From NCBI GenBank assembly GCA_025924435.1, contig JAICIL010000073.1:1-15759 (forward strand): a stretch of DNA of 15,759 nt, read 5' to 3'. The notes under the pieces are model-generated. The model was not told the origin of the DNA. It ran no database searches and saw only the letters and a list, made by a program, of their open reading frames with translations. Position 1 is the first letter of the stretch; every line of letters begins with the position of its first letter. Shown here one piece after another: positions 9,175-15,759 of this stretch. The DNA comes from Chloroflexia bacterium (GTDB lineage: Bacteria > Chloroflexota > Chloroflexia > Thermomicrobiales > JALYUS01). The position numbers and the translations under genes were made by a program.

Positions 9175-9189
9175 CCGGAGGAGCGTGCA

Positions 9190-10095
9190 TTGTCGAGCGA
9201 ATCCGTCGCCCATCCCCGGGTCAGTGCGCCGATGCAGGCGGCCTTCCGCAATCAGAGCGAGTGGCGGCGCGCGTGGCGGCGTTTCACCCGGTTCAAGCCC
9301 GCCGTCGCGGGCCTCGTGCTGATCGGCTTCGTCGCGCTCCTCGCGACTCTTTCGCCCGTCTTCGCGCCCTACGATCCCTACGCGATTGATACGACGGCGC
9401 GCGGCGCGGCCCCGTCGCTCGCCCATCCCTTCGGCATTGACGAGGTGGGGCGGGACATGTTGAGCAGGGTGATCTACGGCTCGCGCGTGGCGATGCTCGT
9501 CGGCCTCTCCGCGACGGGGATCTCGCTCGTGATCGGCGTGCTGGTCGGGGCGATGGCGGGCTATTTTGGGGGCTACGTGGACGCGATCCTCTCGCGGATC
9601 GTGGACGCGCTGATCGCCTTCCCGCTCCTCGTGCTGCTGATCGCGATGGCCGCCGCGCTCGGGCCGAGCCTGCGCAACGTCATCATCATCATCGGCGTGA
9701 CCGTCTGGGGGCAGTACGCGCGCGTCGTGCGGGCGGAGGTGCTGAGCCTGCGGGAGCGCGAGTTCGTCACCGCCGCGCGGACGGTCGGCGCGACGGACGG
9801 CCGCATCATCGTCCGGCATATCATCCCGAACGTCCTCGGCCCAATCATCGTGCTGGCCAGCGTCTCGGTGGCGGGGATCATCCTGTTGGAAGCGGCCCTC
9901 AGTTTCCTCGGCCTCGGTACGCAGCCGCCGACGCCGTCCTGGGGGAGTATGCTCGCGGCGGGGCGCACCTACATCCTCACCTACCCGCACATCGCCTTCT
10001 TCCCCGGCCTCGCGATCGTCATCACCGTCCTCGGCTTCAACCTCTTCGGCGATGGCCTGCGGGACGCGCTCGATCCGCGGGGAAGCAGGGGATAG
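9190..10095 (+). CDS. ABC peptide-type permease, DppC/OppC family
   Basis: A 301-residue second permease subunit that pairs with the DppB-like protein. The N-terminal cytoplasmic tail (~1-38) carries the typical EWRRAWRRFTRFKPAVAGLV entry into the first membrane segment. The family motifs PFGIDEVGRDMLSRVIYGSR (80-99) and GAMAGYFGGYVD (120-131) are present, as is an EAA loop EFVTAARTVGATDGRIIVRH (191-210). The C-terminal FNLFGDGLRDALDPR is characteristic. The TTG start has GGAGGA at 9177-9182, 7-8 bases upstream. The gene is 15 bases behind the first permease. Peptide importers of this type usually also need one or two ATPases (DppD/DppF); none is found in this window, so they are either encoded elsewhere or shared with another transporter. 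Confidence 0.95.
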   Translation: MSSESVAHPRVSAPMQAAFRNQSEWRRAWRRFTRFKPAVAGLVLIGFVALLATLSPVFAPYDPYAIDTTARGAAPSLAHPFGIDEVGRDMLSRVIYGSRVAMLVGLSATGISLVIGVLVGAMAGYFGGYVDAILSRIVDALIAFPLLVLLIAMAAALGPSLRNVIIIIGVTVWGQYARVVRAEVLSLREREFVTAARTVGATDGRIIVRHIIPNVLGPIIVLASVSVAGIILLEAALSFLGLGTQPPTPSWGSMLAAGRTYILTYPHIAFFPGLAIVITVLGFNLFGDGLRDALDPRGSRG

Positions 10096-10100
10096 GCGGC

Positions 10101-10188
10101 AGTGGGCGGTGGACAGTGGGCGGCGGGCACGAAGCAGTAGAAGCAAACAGGTGGTCGGTAGGGTAGTTCTCACTGTCCACTGCCCACT
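10101..10188. repeat. Inverted repeat with 7-bp word arms (AGTGGGC/GGTGGAC)
   Basis: The left side at 10101-10128 consists of four 7-base words: AGTGGGC, GGTGGAC, AGTGGGC, GGCGGGC. Its first 18 bases (10101-10118) are complementary to 10171-10188 with one mismatch (a G:U pair in RNA); the spacer is 52 bases. It starts 5 bases after the second permease and ends just before the GGAGG of the CapA-type gene. It may end the ABC mRNA or protect it, but lacks a T-tract. Confidence 0.9.
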
Positions 10189-10201
10189 CCCGGAGGGAAA
10201 T

Positions 10202-11530
10202 ATGGCGAAGCGGTTGCGGCTGACGGCGACGGGCGACGCGCTGATTACCCGGCGGATGCCGCTCTACGACGATCCGGCGTTCACGGGCATGGCCGAGTTG
10301 ATCCGCGGCTGCGACGTGGCATTCACGAACACCGAGGTGACGCTCTCGCGCTTCCGGGGCTGGCCGGTCGTGGAGAGCGGCGGGATGGCGCTCTCCGTGG
10401 ACCCGCGTTGCGCGCACGACCTGCGCCGACTCGGATTCAACTGCACGGCCTTCGCCAACAACCACACGCTGAATTATGGTGAGGAGGGGGTGCTGCACAC
10501 CCTCGATGCCCTGCGCGATGCGGACCTCGTCTGCGCCGGGGCGGGCGCGAACCTCGGCGAGGCGCGCCTGCCCGCCTATTTGGAAACCATCAACGGGCGG
10601 GTGGGGCTGATCGGCTGCGCGTCCTCCTTCGCGAAGGGGCAGCGCGCGGGGGGGCAGACGGGCATCCTGCCGGGGCGACCCGGCCTCAACCCGCTCCGCT
10701 TCAAGCGCACGATCATGGTGGACGCGCGGGCGATGAGCGCGATCAAGCGGATCGCGGAGGAGACCGGGTTGGAAGAGATGCGCCGGTTCGGGGACTGGAT
10801 GAACTTCTACCCGCCGACGGCGAAAGAGGAGGAGGGGGAATACTCCTTCCTCGATCAGGCATACGGCGTGACGGACGGCGAGATGCACATCCGCACCGAG
10901 CCGCACGAGGGCGATCTGACGGAGATCGCGCGATGGACGGCGGAGGCGAAGCGGCAGGCCGGATTCGCGATGGTCTCGATCCACGCGCACGAGGAGGGGC
11001 GCGAGCGATGGCTCCCGGCGGATTTCCTCCCCGCCTTCGCCCGCGCCGTGATTGATGCGGGTGCGGACATCGTGGTCGGGCATGGGCCGCACCTCCTGCG
11101 CGGGCTGGAGTTCTACAAGGGGAAGCCGATTTTCTACTCGCTCGGCAACTTCATCTTCCAGTACGAGACGCTGGAACGGTTCGCGGCGGACGACTACGAC
11201 ACGATGAAGCGCGACCCGACCTGGACGCCGGGGCAGGTAACGGCGGACATCCACCGGGACCTCGCCCGCTCCTTCCCGGCGGACGACCGCTACTGGGAGA
11301 CGGTGTTGCCGATCTGCGAGTTCGAGGGCGACACGGTTCGCGAGATCACCCTCTATCCGCTCGCGCTCGGCTTCGCGCAGCCGGTCTGGGAGCGCGGCAT
11401 CCCCCGCCTCGCCTCCGGCGCACAGGCCGAGCAGACGCTGCAACGCTTCACCGCGCTTTCCGAACCCTTCGGCACGCGGATCGAGAGCGCGGACGGTGTC
11501 GGCCATGTTCGCATCCCGGACGGGGGATGA
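10202..11530 (+). CDS. CapA family protein (metallophosphatase fold)
   Basis: A 442-residue protein of the CapA/PGA_cap family, named after a component of poly-gamma-glutamate capsule synthesis and related to calcineurin-like phosphoesterases. Motifs: LTATGDALITR with Asp12, FTNTEVTL (41-48), AFANNHTLNYGEEG (83-96, Asn87-His88), SIHAHEEG with His261 and His263, GHGPHLLRGLE with His294 and His297, and FYSLGNFIFQ (311-320); these form the presumed metal site. I chose ATG 10202, with GGAGG at 10192-10196. A longer reading from 10052 would overlap the permease and translate the intergenic repeat. Unlike capsule CapA proteins it shows no N-terminal membrane anchor, so it is probably cytoplasmic. 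Its place behind a peptide importer hints at a role in amide or peptide metabolism rather than capsule synthesis, but this is inference. Confidence 0.9.
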   Translation: MAKRLRLTATGDALITRRMPLYDDPAFTGMAELIRGCDVAFTNTEVTLSRFRGWPVVESGGMALSVDPRCAHDLRRLGFNCTAFANNHTLNYGEEGVLHTLDALRDADLVCAGAGANLGEARLPAYLETINGRVGLIGCASSFAKGQRAGGQTGILPGRPGLNPLRFKRTIMVDARAMSAIKRIAEETGLEEMRRFGDWMNFYPPTAKEEEGEYSFLDQAYGVTDGEMHIRTEPHEGDLTEIARWTAEAKRQAGFAMVSIHAHEEGRERWLPADFLPAFARAVIDAGADIVVGHGPHLLRGLEFYKGKPIFYSLGNFIFQYETLERFAADDYDTMKRDPTWTPGQVTADIHRDLARSFPADDRYWETVLPICEFEGDTVREITLYPLALGFAQPVWERGIPRLASGAQAEQTLQRFTALSEPFGTRIESADGVGHVRIPDGG

Positions 11531-11543
11531 GCGACGTTGCTGT

Positions 11544-11572
11544 TTGACAGGTCGTGGCGGCGATCCCATACT
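11544..11572 (+). promoter_or_regulatory. Sigma70-type promoter of the RNHCP gene
   Basis: TTGACA at 11544-11549 and CATACT at 11567-11572 are separated by 17 bases, the same arrangement as the promoter at 6153-6181. The expected start of transcription is near 11579, giving a leader of about 60 bases. It lies in the 111-base gap after the CapA-type gene. Confidence 0.72.
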
Positions 11573-11601
11573 TCGGGCGCGCCATCGGGGCGCCGAGCAT
11601 C

Positions 11602-11617
11602 AACGAGTAGCGAGTAG
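11602..11617. repeat. Inverted copy of a 7-bp word repeat upstream of the RNHCP gene
   Basis: AACGAGTAGCGAGTAG is the reverse complement of CTACTCGCTACTCGTT, that is, two CTCG(C/T)TA-type words in opposite orientation to the array at 12139-12168 on the other side of the RNHCP gene. It would lie in the 5' leader. Confidence 0.6.
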
Positions 11618-11641
11618 ATCGAACGCGAGCGCGGATTTCCC

Positions 11642-12106
11642 ATGGACCGCAACCGGAATGAGTACGATGACGACGCGGCATACGCACCGCCCCCCATACG
11701 GGGCCGCGAGCGGCGCACGGAGCGCGCACCGGCGCGCGAAACCCGCGATCTGCCGCGAGACGCCACCCGGCGCGGCCCGACCCGCGCGGTGCGCGAGGGG
11801 CGCGAATCCTTCAAGTGCGTCCACTGCCGCGCCTTCATCGGGCCGACGGTGAGCGGCGGCAAGCACCGGAATCACTGCCCCCTGTGCCTCTACTCCCGCC
11901 ATGTGGACGGCGGCCGCCCCGGCGACCGCGCGAGCGATTGCGGCGCGAAGATGGCCCCCGTCGCGCGTTTCACGCGGCCCAACGGCGAGCCGATGGTCGT
12001 CCATCGCTGCCTCGGCTGCGGCTTCGAGCGCAACAACCGCCTCGCCGCCGACGACAACATCCTGCTCTTCGAGGAGTTGCCGATGATAGCGAGGACTGAG
12101 GACTGA
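11642..12106 (+). CDS. RNHCP domain zinc-ribbon protein
   Basis: A 154-residue protein. The first ~55 residues are Arg/Asp/Pro-rich and probably disordered. Residues ~56-142 match the RNHCP domain: FKCVHC (Cys59, Cys62), then GGKHRNHCPLCLYSRHVD with Cys79 and Cys82, GDRASDCGAKM with Cys100, then HRCLGCG with Cys123 and Cys126, and NNRLAADDNILL at the end. Two CxxC pairs plus further Cys/His residues suggest one or two zinc sites. The family's function is not established; nucleic-acid binding is a guess based on zinc ribbons and the basic N-terminal tail. ATG 11642 has no strong Shine-Dalgarno site, though the promoter at 11544 fits it. The last residues (RTED) and the stop codon are encoded by an intergenic GAGGACT repeat, so the original C-terminus may have been altered by the repeat. 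Confidence 0.9.
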   Translation: MDRNRNEYDDDAAYAPPPIRGRERRTERAPARETRDLPRDATRRGPTRAVREGRESFKCVHCRAFIGPTVSGGKHRNHCPLCLYSRHVDGGRPGDRASDCGAKMAPVARFTRPNGEPMVVHRCLGCGFERNNRLAADDNILLFEELPMIARTED

Positions 12107-12114
12107 GGACTGAG
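12091..12114. repeat. Tandem repeat, GAGGACT x3
   Basis: Three exact copies of the 7-base word GAGGACT followed by GAG. The array begins inside the 3' end of the RNHCP gene and contains its stop codon (TGA 12104-12106). The 7-base period equals that of the arrays at 12139-12168 and 10101-10128. Confidence 0.95.
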
Positions 12115-12123
12115 TGCTATACT
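12115..12123 (+). promoter_or_regulatory. Extended -10 element before the M20 gene
   Basis: TGCTATACT is a TGn-extended -10 box and lies 57 bases before the M20 start. No good -35 box is visible 16-18 bases upstream, where the GAGGACT array sits. An extended -10 can work without one, so this is a possible promoter for the M20 peptidase gene. Confidence 0.4.
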
Positions 12124-12138
12124 CGGTTCCCGGCCCTT

Positions 12139-12168
12139 CTCGTTACTCGTTACTCGCGACTCGCGACT
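12139..12168. repeat. Tandem repeat, CTCGTTA x2 then CTCGCGA x2
   Basis: Four consecutive 7-base words differing at two positions, followed by CT. The array ends 2 bases before the GGAGG ribosome binding site of the M20 gene (12171-12175). Words of the same type occur in inverted orientation at 11602-11617. Confidence 0.93.
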
Positions 12169-12180
12169 TCGGAGGTAGGA

Positions 12181-13563
12181 ATGGCGTCGCAGCATGCGCC
12201 CGATCTGAGCGATGTGTTCGCGTATGTGGACGAACACCGGCAGGAGTTCCTCGACCGGCTGATCGCCTACCTGCGGATGCCGAGCATCAGCGCGCACGGG
12301 CTGGGGATCGCGGAGGTGGCGGCGTATATCGCAGAGGTGATGCGGGGGATCGGGCTGGCGGCGCGGATCATGCCGACCGCCGGGTGGCCGATGGTGCTCG
12401 CCGAGCGGAACGACGCACCGGGCGCGCCGACCGTCATCCTCTACGGCCATTACGATGTCCAGCCGCCGGACCCGCTGGAGGAGTGGCTCTCGCCCCCGTT
12501 CGAGCCGACGATCCGCGACGGGCGGCTCTACGCGCGCGGCGTCGGCGACAACAAGGGGCAGCATTTCGCGCAGATTCTCGCCCTCGAATCGCTGCTCGCC
12601 TGCCGGGGCGCGCTGCCCTGCAACGTCAAGGTGCTGCTCGAAGGCGAGGAGGAGATCGGCAGCCCGCAGATGCCCATTTTCGCCCGCGCGCATCGCGACG
12701 ACCTCGCGGCGGACCTCGTCATCACCAGCGACGGGCCGGTGGACGCGGACGGCCGCTCGCGCCTCCGTTTCGGCGTGCGCGGCGTGCTCAGTTTCGAACT
12801 GCGGGCGCGCGGCGCGAACCGCGACCTCCACTCCGGCAACTGGGGCGGCGTCGTGCCGAACCCGATCTGGACGCTTGTCCACCTGCTCGCGACGATGAAG
12901 GACGACGCGGGCATCGTGACGATTGACGGCTTCTACGACAACGTGGAGCCGCCGACGGCGTTGGAGAAGGAGACGCTGGCGAACCTGCCGGTGGATGCGG
13001 CGGCGGTCAAGCGGTCGCTCGACCTGGCGGCGTTCGATCGGCCGCTGGAGCGCGGCTTCTACGAGCGGCTCTCCAGTTGGCCGACCTTCACGATCAACGG
13101 GCTGCACGGCGGCTACGGCGGCCCCGGCTCGAAGACCGTCCTGCCGCACGAGGCGTTCGCGAAGTGCGACATCCGCCTCGTCGAGTCGCAGACGGCGGAC
13201 GAGATCTTCGCGAAGGTGGAGGCGCATGTCCGCGCGCACGCCCCGGACGTGCAGGTGATCCGGCAAGGCGCGATGGACCCCTCGAAGACGCCGCTCGACT
13301 CGCCGTACACCGATCCGATCCGCCGGGGCATCGCGGCGGCGCAGGGCGAGGAACCGCTGCTCGTCCCCGCGATGGGCGGCAGCCTGCCCGATTATGTCTT
13401 TACGAAGACGCTCGGCATCCCCGCCTTCGGCGTCCCGTACGCGAACGCCGACGAGTCGAACCATGCCCCGAACGAGAACATGGAGATCGAACGCTTCTAC
13501 CGGGGCATCAAGACCGGCGCGGCGATGCTCACCTACCTCGGCGCGCATACGGCGCAGGGATAA
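12181..13563 (+). CDS. M20 family metallopeptidase (dipeptidase type)
   Basis: A 460-residue di-zinc peptidase of the M20 family, CNDP-like branch, which cleaves dipeptides or short peptides in the cytoplasm. Motifs in order: LYGHYDVQP with ligands His90 and Asp92-adjacent catalytic Asp, ARGVGDNKGQ with bridging Asp123, LLEGEEEIGS with catalytic Glu157 and ligand Glu158, ITSDGP with Asp184, DLHSGNWGG with His217 of the lid/dimerisation domain, and DESNHAPNE with ligand His428. The central ~200-390 region is the usual inserted domain. All expected catalytic residues are present and the length is normal, so activity is likely. ATG 12181 has GGAGG at 12171-12175. The gene may have its own weak promoter at 12115-12123. 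It would fit downstream of the peptide importer in the pathway, breaking down short peptides. Confidence 0.94.
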   Translation: MASQHAPDLSDVFAYVDEHRQEFLDRLIAYLRMPSISAHGLGIAEVAAYIAEVMRGIGLAARIMPTAGWPMVLAERNDAPGAPTVILYGHYDVQPPDPLEEWLSPPFEPTIRDGRLYARGVGDNKGQHFAQILALESLLACRGALPCNVKVLLEGEEEIGSPQMPIFARAHRDDLAADLVITSDGPVDADGRSRLRFGVRGVLSFELRARGANRDLHSGNWGGVVPNPIWTLVHLLATMKDDAGIVTIDGFYDNVEPPTALEKETLANLPVDAAAVKRSLDLAAFDRPLERGFYERLSSWPTFTINGLHGGYGGPGSKTVLPHEAFAKCDIRLVESQTADEIFAKVEAHVRAHAPDVQVIRQGAMDPSKTPLDSPYTDPIRRGIAAAQGEEPLLVPAMGGSLPDYVFTKTLGIPAFGVPYANADESNHAPNENMEIERFYRGIKTGAAMLTYLGAHTAQG

Positions 13564-13570
13564 GCACTGG

Positions 13571-13665
13571 TTGAACCGCCAAGACGCCAAGGACGCCAAG
13601 AGGGAAAAAGAAAGATCAGATTCATTCCTCGCGTTCCTTGGCGTCCTTGGCGTCTTGGCGGTTCA
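13571..13665. repeat. Long inverted repeat with GCCAAG-word arms
   Basis: Arms at 13572-13600 and 13637-13665 are exact reverse complements over 29 bases with a 36-base A-rich/T-rich spacer. The left arm reads TTGAACC-W-AC-W-GAC-W with W = GCCAAG, the same scaffold as the element at 432-461. It lies between two convergent genes and could stop or protect both transcripts, although no T-tract follows on either strand. Confidence 0.96.
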
Positions 13666-13684
13666 TTCCCCCATCGTTGCGGTG

Positions 13685-14179
13685 TCAGGATGACTTTTTC
13701 GCGCCCGGTCCTTGGCCCTGGCGCTTCCGGGGGTCGGGGACGACGCCGAGCGCGGTGGCGAGGTCAATTTGGTGGTCCTGCTCCTGCTGGACGATCCCCT
13801 GCAGGACCTCGGCGAGCGCGTATTCTTCGAGTTCCTGCGCCTGCCGGATGCGCTCCCGGTAGTTGCGCACCGTCTCGTCCTCCGCCTGGAGGTCGAACCA
13901 GAGCATCTCTTCATTCTCTTCCGATACCTGGACGGGTTTCGGCACATGGACGGGATACTCCCCGAAGTAATCGAGTTGCTTGGCCACCGCCAGCGCGTGA
14001 TCCAACTCCTCGTGGGCGTGCACCGCCAACTCCTCGGCGATGTCCATGTAGCGCGCGCCGTCCAATTTCTGGCTGAAGATGACGTACTGGATGACGGCCT
14101 TGTATTCGCGGGCGAGGTCTTCCTGCAATCCTTGCACCAGTTGCTCAATCGTGGCGGTCGTCTGTTTCTGCTCGGGCAC
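13685..14179 (-). CDS. Ferritin-like di-iron protein (bacterioferritin/Dps-like)
   Basis: A 164-residue four-helix protein of the ferritin-like superfamily. The start is GTG at 14179 (minus strand), preceded by GAGAGGAG about 7 bases upstream; longer readings in this frame merely run antisense to the glycosyltransferase. Candidate iron ligands follow the ferritin pattern: Glu25 in LAREYKAVIQY, Glu58-x-x-His61 in HEELDHA, Glu102 in AEDETVRNY, and Glu133-x-x-His136 in QQEQDHQ. The C-terminal ~17 residues are a Gly/Lys/Arg-rich tail (RKRQGQGPGAKKSS end), which in Dps-like proteins can contact DNA. Likely roles are iron storage or protection from peroxide. It is convergent with the M20 gene and divergent from the glycosyltransferase. 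Confidence 0.88.
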   Translation of the reverse strand: MPEQKQTTATIEQLVQGLQEDLAREYKAVIQYVIFSQKLDGARYMDIAEELAVHAHEELDHALAVAKQLDYFGEYPVHVPKPVQVSEENEEMLWFDLQAEDETVRNYRERIRQAQELEEYALAEVLQGIVQQEQDHQIDLATALGVVPDPRKRQGQGPGAKKSS

Positions 14180-14312
14180 ACTGCACTCCTCTCGTGTGGC
14201 TATTTCTCTGTCGCGCTTCTTCCCGCACGAACTGTGCCCCGAGCGGGACGAGGATCGGCCTCGATCGTCGCTGTGCGTGCCGATCGCCCAACGTGCCGTT
14301 GACGGTGCGGGT

Positions 14313-14341
14313 TTGCAAAACCTTGATACATATTTTACAAA
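14313..14341 (+). promoter_or_regulatory. Candidate promoter in the AT-rich divergent region
   Basis: TTGCAA (14313-14318) and TACAAA (14336-14341) are 17 bases apart on the plus strand, in the only clearly AT-rich stretch (about 14311-14355) of the 264-base gap between the divergent ferritin-like and glycosyltransferase genes. A second -10-like TACACT is at 14372-14377 without a good -35. I could not identify a convincing minus-strand promoter for the ferritin-like gene. The remaining gap sequence (14180-14310 and 14380-14443) shows nothing further. Confidence 0.4.
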
Positions 14342-14355
14342 TCCTCGGATGTATC
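14325..14355. promoter_or_regulatory. Inverted repeat GATACAT-N17-ATGTATC, possible operator
   Basis: GATACAT at 14325-14331 and its exact complement ATGTATC at 14349-14355 flank 17 bases. The dyad overlaps the candidate promoter at 14313-14341 and lies between divergent genes, so it could be a regulator binding site affecting either. The left half with its flank, TTGATACATAT, is repeated at 4174-4184. Confidence 0.45.
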
Positions 14356-14443
14356 GGGACGGCCCGCCATCTACACTGCATCGGGCCTCCCGTTCGCGGA
14401 GTGCGCGCGGAAAGCGAAAGGCGCGGACGTTGATGCATCGCTG

Positions 14444-15703
14444 ATGCGCGTCTTGTATTTCACCGGCGCCTATCGCGCCGATTCGATGGCCAGCCACACA
14501 CACGGCGATCTCGTGGCGGCGCTGCGCGATCGCGGCATCGGCATGGAGATCGTGACGATTGGCGCGCCCGACCAGCGCCAGGCAATTCTCCGGCAGGCCG
14601 ATCACCATGGGACGCAGGTGGCGTATCTCCGCCCGGACCACGATCTCCCCGATCGGTTCCGGCGCGCGTGGAGCGCCCGGTGGTGGCGGTTCGCCCCCTT
14701 CCTCAGCTACACACGGGCATTGCGGCGCTTCTTTCGCGAAACGCCCCCCGTCCGCTTCGACCTCATCCATGTCGGCATGGCATTCCCGTATGCGACGATC
14801 CTCCGCCGCGCGCTGGCGTCGTCCGCCGGGGTCCCGCCCGTCATCGTCACGATCACCGGAGGGGACATCGCGAGAGAGACCGAGGCGGCGTACGGCTATG
14901 GCCGGACGCCGCGCACCCGCCGCGCGATCGGGGCGACCCTGCGCTGGGCGGCGCTCGTGCACGCCAATTCCCCGCAGTCGGCGCGCATCGTCGGCGAATA
15001 CGATTGCCCGGACGGGCGCATCGTCGTGCAGCCGCCGCATTCGCCCGTCGCGGCCGTGCCCCTCGCGGAGATCGCCGCCTTCCGGGAGCAATCACGCCAG
15101 CGATTGCGCGCCGCCGGGGCGATCCCCGCCGGTCCGCTGCTGATCGGCCTGGGGAGGATGGTCGAGGTCAAAGGGTTCCACGACGTCGTGCGCGCGCTGC
15201 CCGGGCTGCTGGCACAGCGTCCGGATGTGACCGCGCTCTTCGCGGGGCCGGCGAGAGGCGCGACCGCCCGCGCGTACGCAACATCCCTGCGAGACCTGGC
15301 ACGCGCGTTGGGCGTCGAACAGCATGTGACTATCCGGCCGGAGATCCCCGCCGACGAGGTCCCCGTGTTCCTCGCCGCCGCCGATCTGCTCGTCATCCCC
15401 TCGCTCTATGACGGATTGAACAAGACCGGGTTGGAAGGCGCCGCGGTCGGCACGCCGTCGGTGGTGTCCCGCACGGCGGGCATCGCCGCGTACATCGCCG
15501 AGTACCGCGCGGGCATCGTGGTGCCCCCATCGGCCCCCGACGCGCTCGCGGCGGCGATGGCGCACCTCCTCGGCGATCGCGAGGCGTGGACGCAGGCGAG
15601 CCGGGGAGCGCGGACGATGGCGGAGGTCTTCTCGCTCGATCACACCGCCGATCGCCTCAGCGAGCTGTATGAACGCGTGGTGTTAACAGATCGCGGCGGT
15701 TAA
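14444..15703 (+). CDS. GT4-type glycosyltransferase (GT-B fold)
   Basis: A 419-residue family 4-like glycosyltransferase that probably moves a sugar from a nucleotide donor to a glycan or lipid at the cytoplasmic membrane. The N-terminal domain starts with RVLYFTGAYRADSMASHTHGDLVAAL, the usual first strand and acceptor-side loop, and has LIHVGMAFPYA (107-117). The C-terminal donor domain has LIGLGRMVEVKGFHDVVRAL with Arg238 and Lys243 for the donor phosphates, then IPSLYDGLNKTGLEGAAVGTPSV. In the last motif the first acid of the usual Glu-x7-Glu pair is Asp323, while Glu331 is kept. There is no transmembrane segment. ATG 14444 lacks a clear Shine-Dalgarno site. Its sugar substrates cannot be predicted. 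Confidence 0.88.
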   Translation: MRVLYFTGAYRADSMASHTHGDLVAALRDRGIGMEIVTIGAPDQRQAILRQADHHGTQVAYLRPDHDLPDRFRRAWSARWWRFAPFLSYTRALRRFFRETPPVRFDLIHVGMAFPYATILRRALASSAGVPPVIVTITGGDIARETEAAYGYGRTPRTRRAIGATLRWAALVHANSPQSARIVGEYDCPDGRIVVQPPHSPVAAVPLAEIAAFREQSRQRLRAAGAIPAGPLLIGLGRMVEVKGFHDVVRALPGLLAQRPDVTALFAGPARGATARAYATSLRDLARALGVEQHVTIRPEIPADEVPVFLAAADLLVIPSLYDGLNKTGLEGAAVGTPSVVSRTAGIAAYIAEYRAGIVVPPSAPDALAAAMAHLLGDREAWTQASRGARTMAEVFSLDHTADRLSELYERVVLTDRGG

Positions 15704-15741
15704 ATGGATCGCCATTCCGCTTTGGAGGCCTTTCCCGGTGG

Positions 15742-15759
15742 TGGCGGGCTGGAAAGCCC
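15742..15759. repeat. Partial hairpin at window end
   Basis: GGGCT (15746-15750) pairs with AGCCC (15755-15759) across GGAA. The composition resembles the arms of the element at 5786-5867 (GCGGGAAAGCCCGC), so this may be the first half of a related repeat cut by the window edge. Confidence 0.4.

Noticed and set aside
10052..10201. N-terminal extension of the CapA-type gene
   Set aside because: It overlaps the permease 3' end and translates the AGTGGGC inverted repeat. ATG 10202 has GGAGG at the right distance and begins the conserved domain.
12091..12168. CRISPR-like array
   Set aside because: The units are only 7 bases, directly adjacent and without spacers; no cas gene is present.
14180..15091. 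N-terminal extension of the ferritin-like protein to a 468-residue reading
   Set aside because: The extension is antisense to the glycosyltransferase and crosses the divergent promoter region. The GTG at 14179 has a good Shine-Dalgarno site and gives a normal-length ferritin-like protein.
15704..15759. Start of a further gene at ATG 15704, directly after the glycosyltransferase stop
   Set aside because: Only 18 codons are visible, with no Shine-Dalgarno site and no recognisable sequence, and the end looks like a hairpin repeat. It cannot be judged from this window.

Overview
High-GC bacterial chromosome segment with strong Shine-Dalgarno sites, several GTG/TTG starts and near-consensus sigma70-type promoters. 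A twin-arginine lipoprotein as ABC solute-binding protein, plus a run of peptidase and amidohydrolase genes with intergenic hairpins, is what I would expect of a Chloroflexota (Thermomicrobia-like) organism. That placement is inference; no rRNA or marker gene is present.

Layout. The window opens in the 3' part of a nitroreductase gene (2-421). Then come an M28-type peptidase homologue (578-2362), a D-aminoacylase-type amidohydrolase (2488-4101), an MlrC-like M81 peptidase (4286-5782) and a 75-residue orphan protein (5884-6111). A clear promoter (6153-6181) precedes a peptide-type ABC import operon: TAT lipoprotein binding protein (6322-8169) and two permeases (8248-9174, 9190-10095). A CapA-type phosphoesterase-fold protein follows (10202-11530). 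A second promoter (11544-11572) precedes an RNHCP zinc-ribbon protein (11642-12106), followed by an M20 dipeptidase (12181-13563). A ferritin-like di-iron protein lies on the minus strand (13685-14179), convergent with the M20 gene and divergent from a GT4 glycosyltransferase (14444-15703).

How the genes may work together. The three N-terminal hydrolases, the ABC importer and the M20 peptidase all suit import and intracellular hydrolysis of peptides or amides, perhaps including D-residue or cyclic ones (D-aminoacylase, MlrC homologue). None of the hydrolases shows a signal peptide, so they would act after uptake. No ABC ATPase gene is in the window.

The most unusual aspect is the intergenic DNA. 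Almost every gap without a recognisable promoter carries a palindromic or word-like repeat of one of at least five families. The two longest hairpins (at 432-554 and 13571-13665) share one scaffold, TTGAACC-W-AC-W-GAC-W, but use a different six-base word W, exchanged in all three positions. Two G-rich hairpins (4206-4277 and 8203-8243) carry the ribosome binding site of the next gene in a shared tail. No gap exceeds 300 bases.
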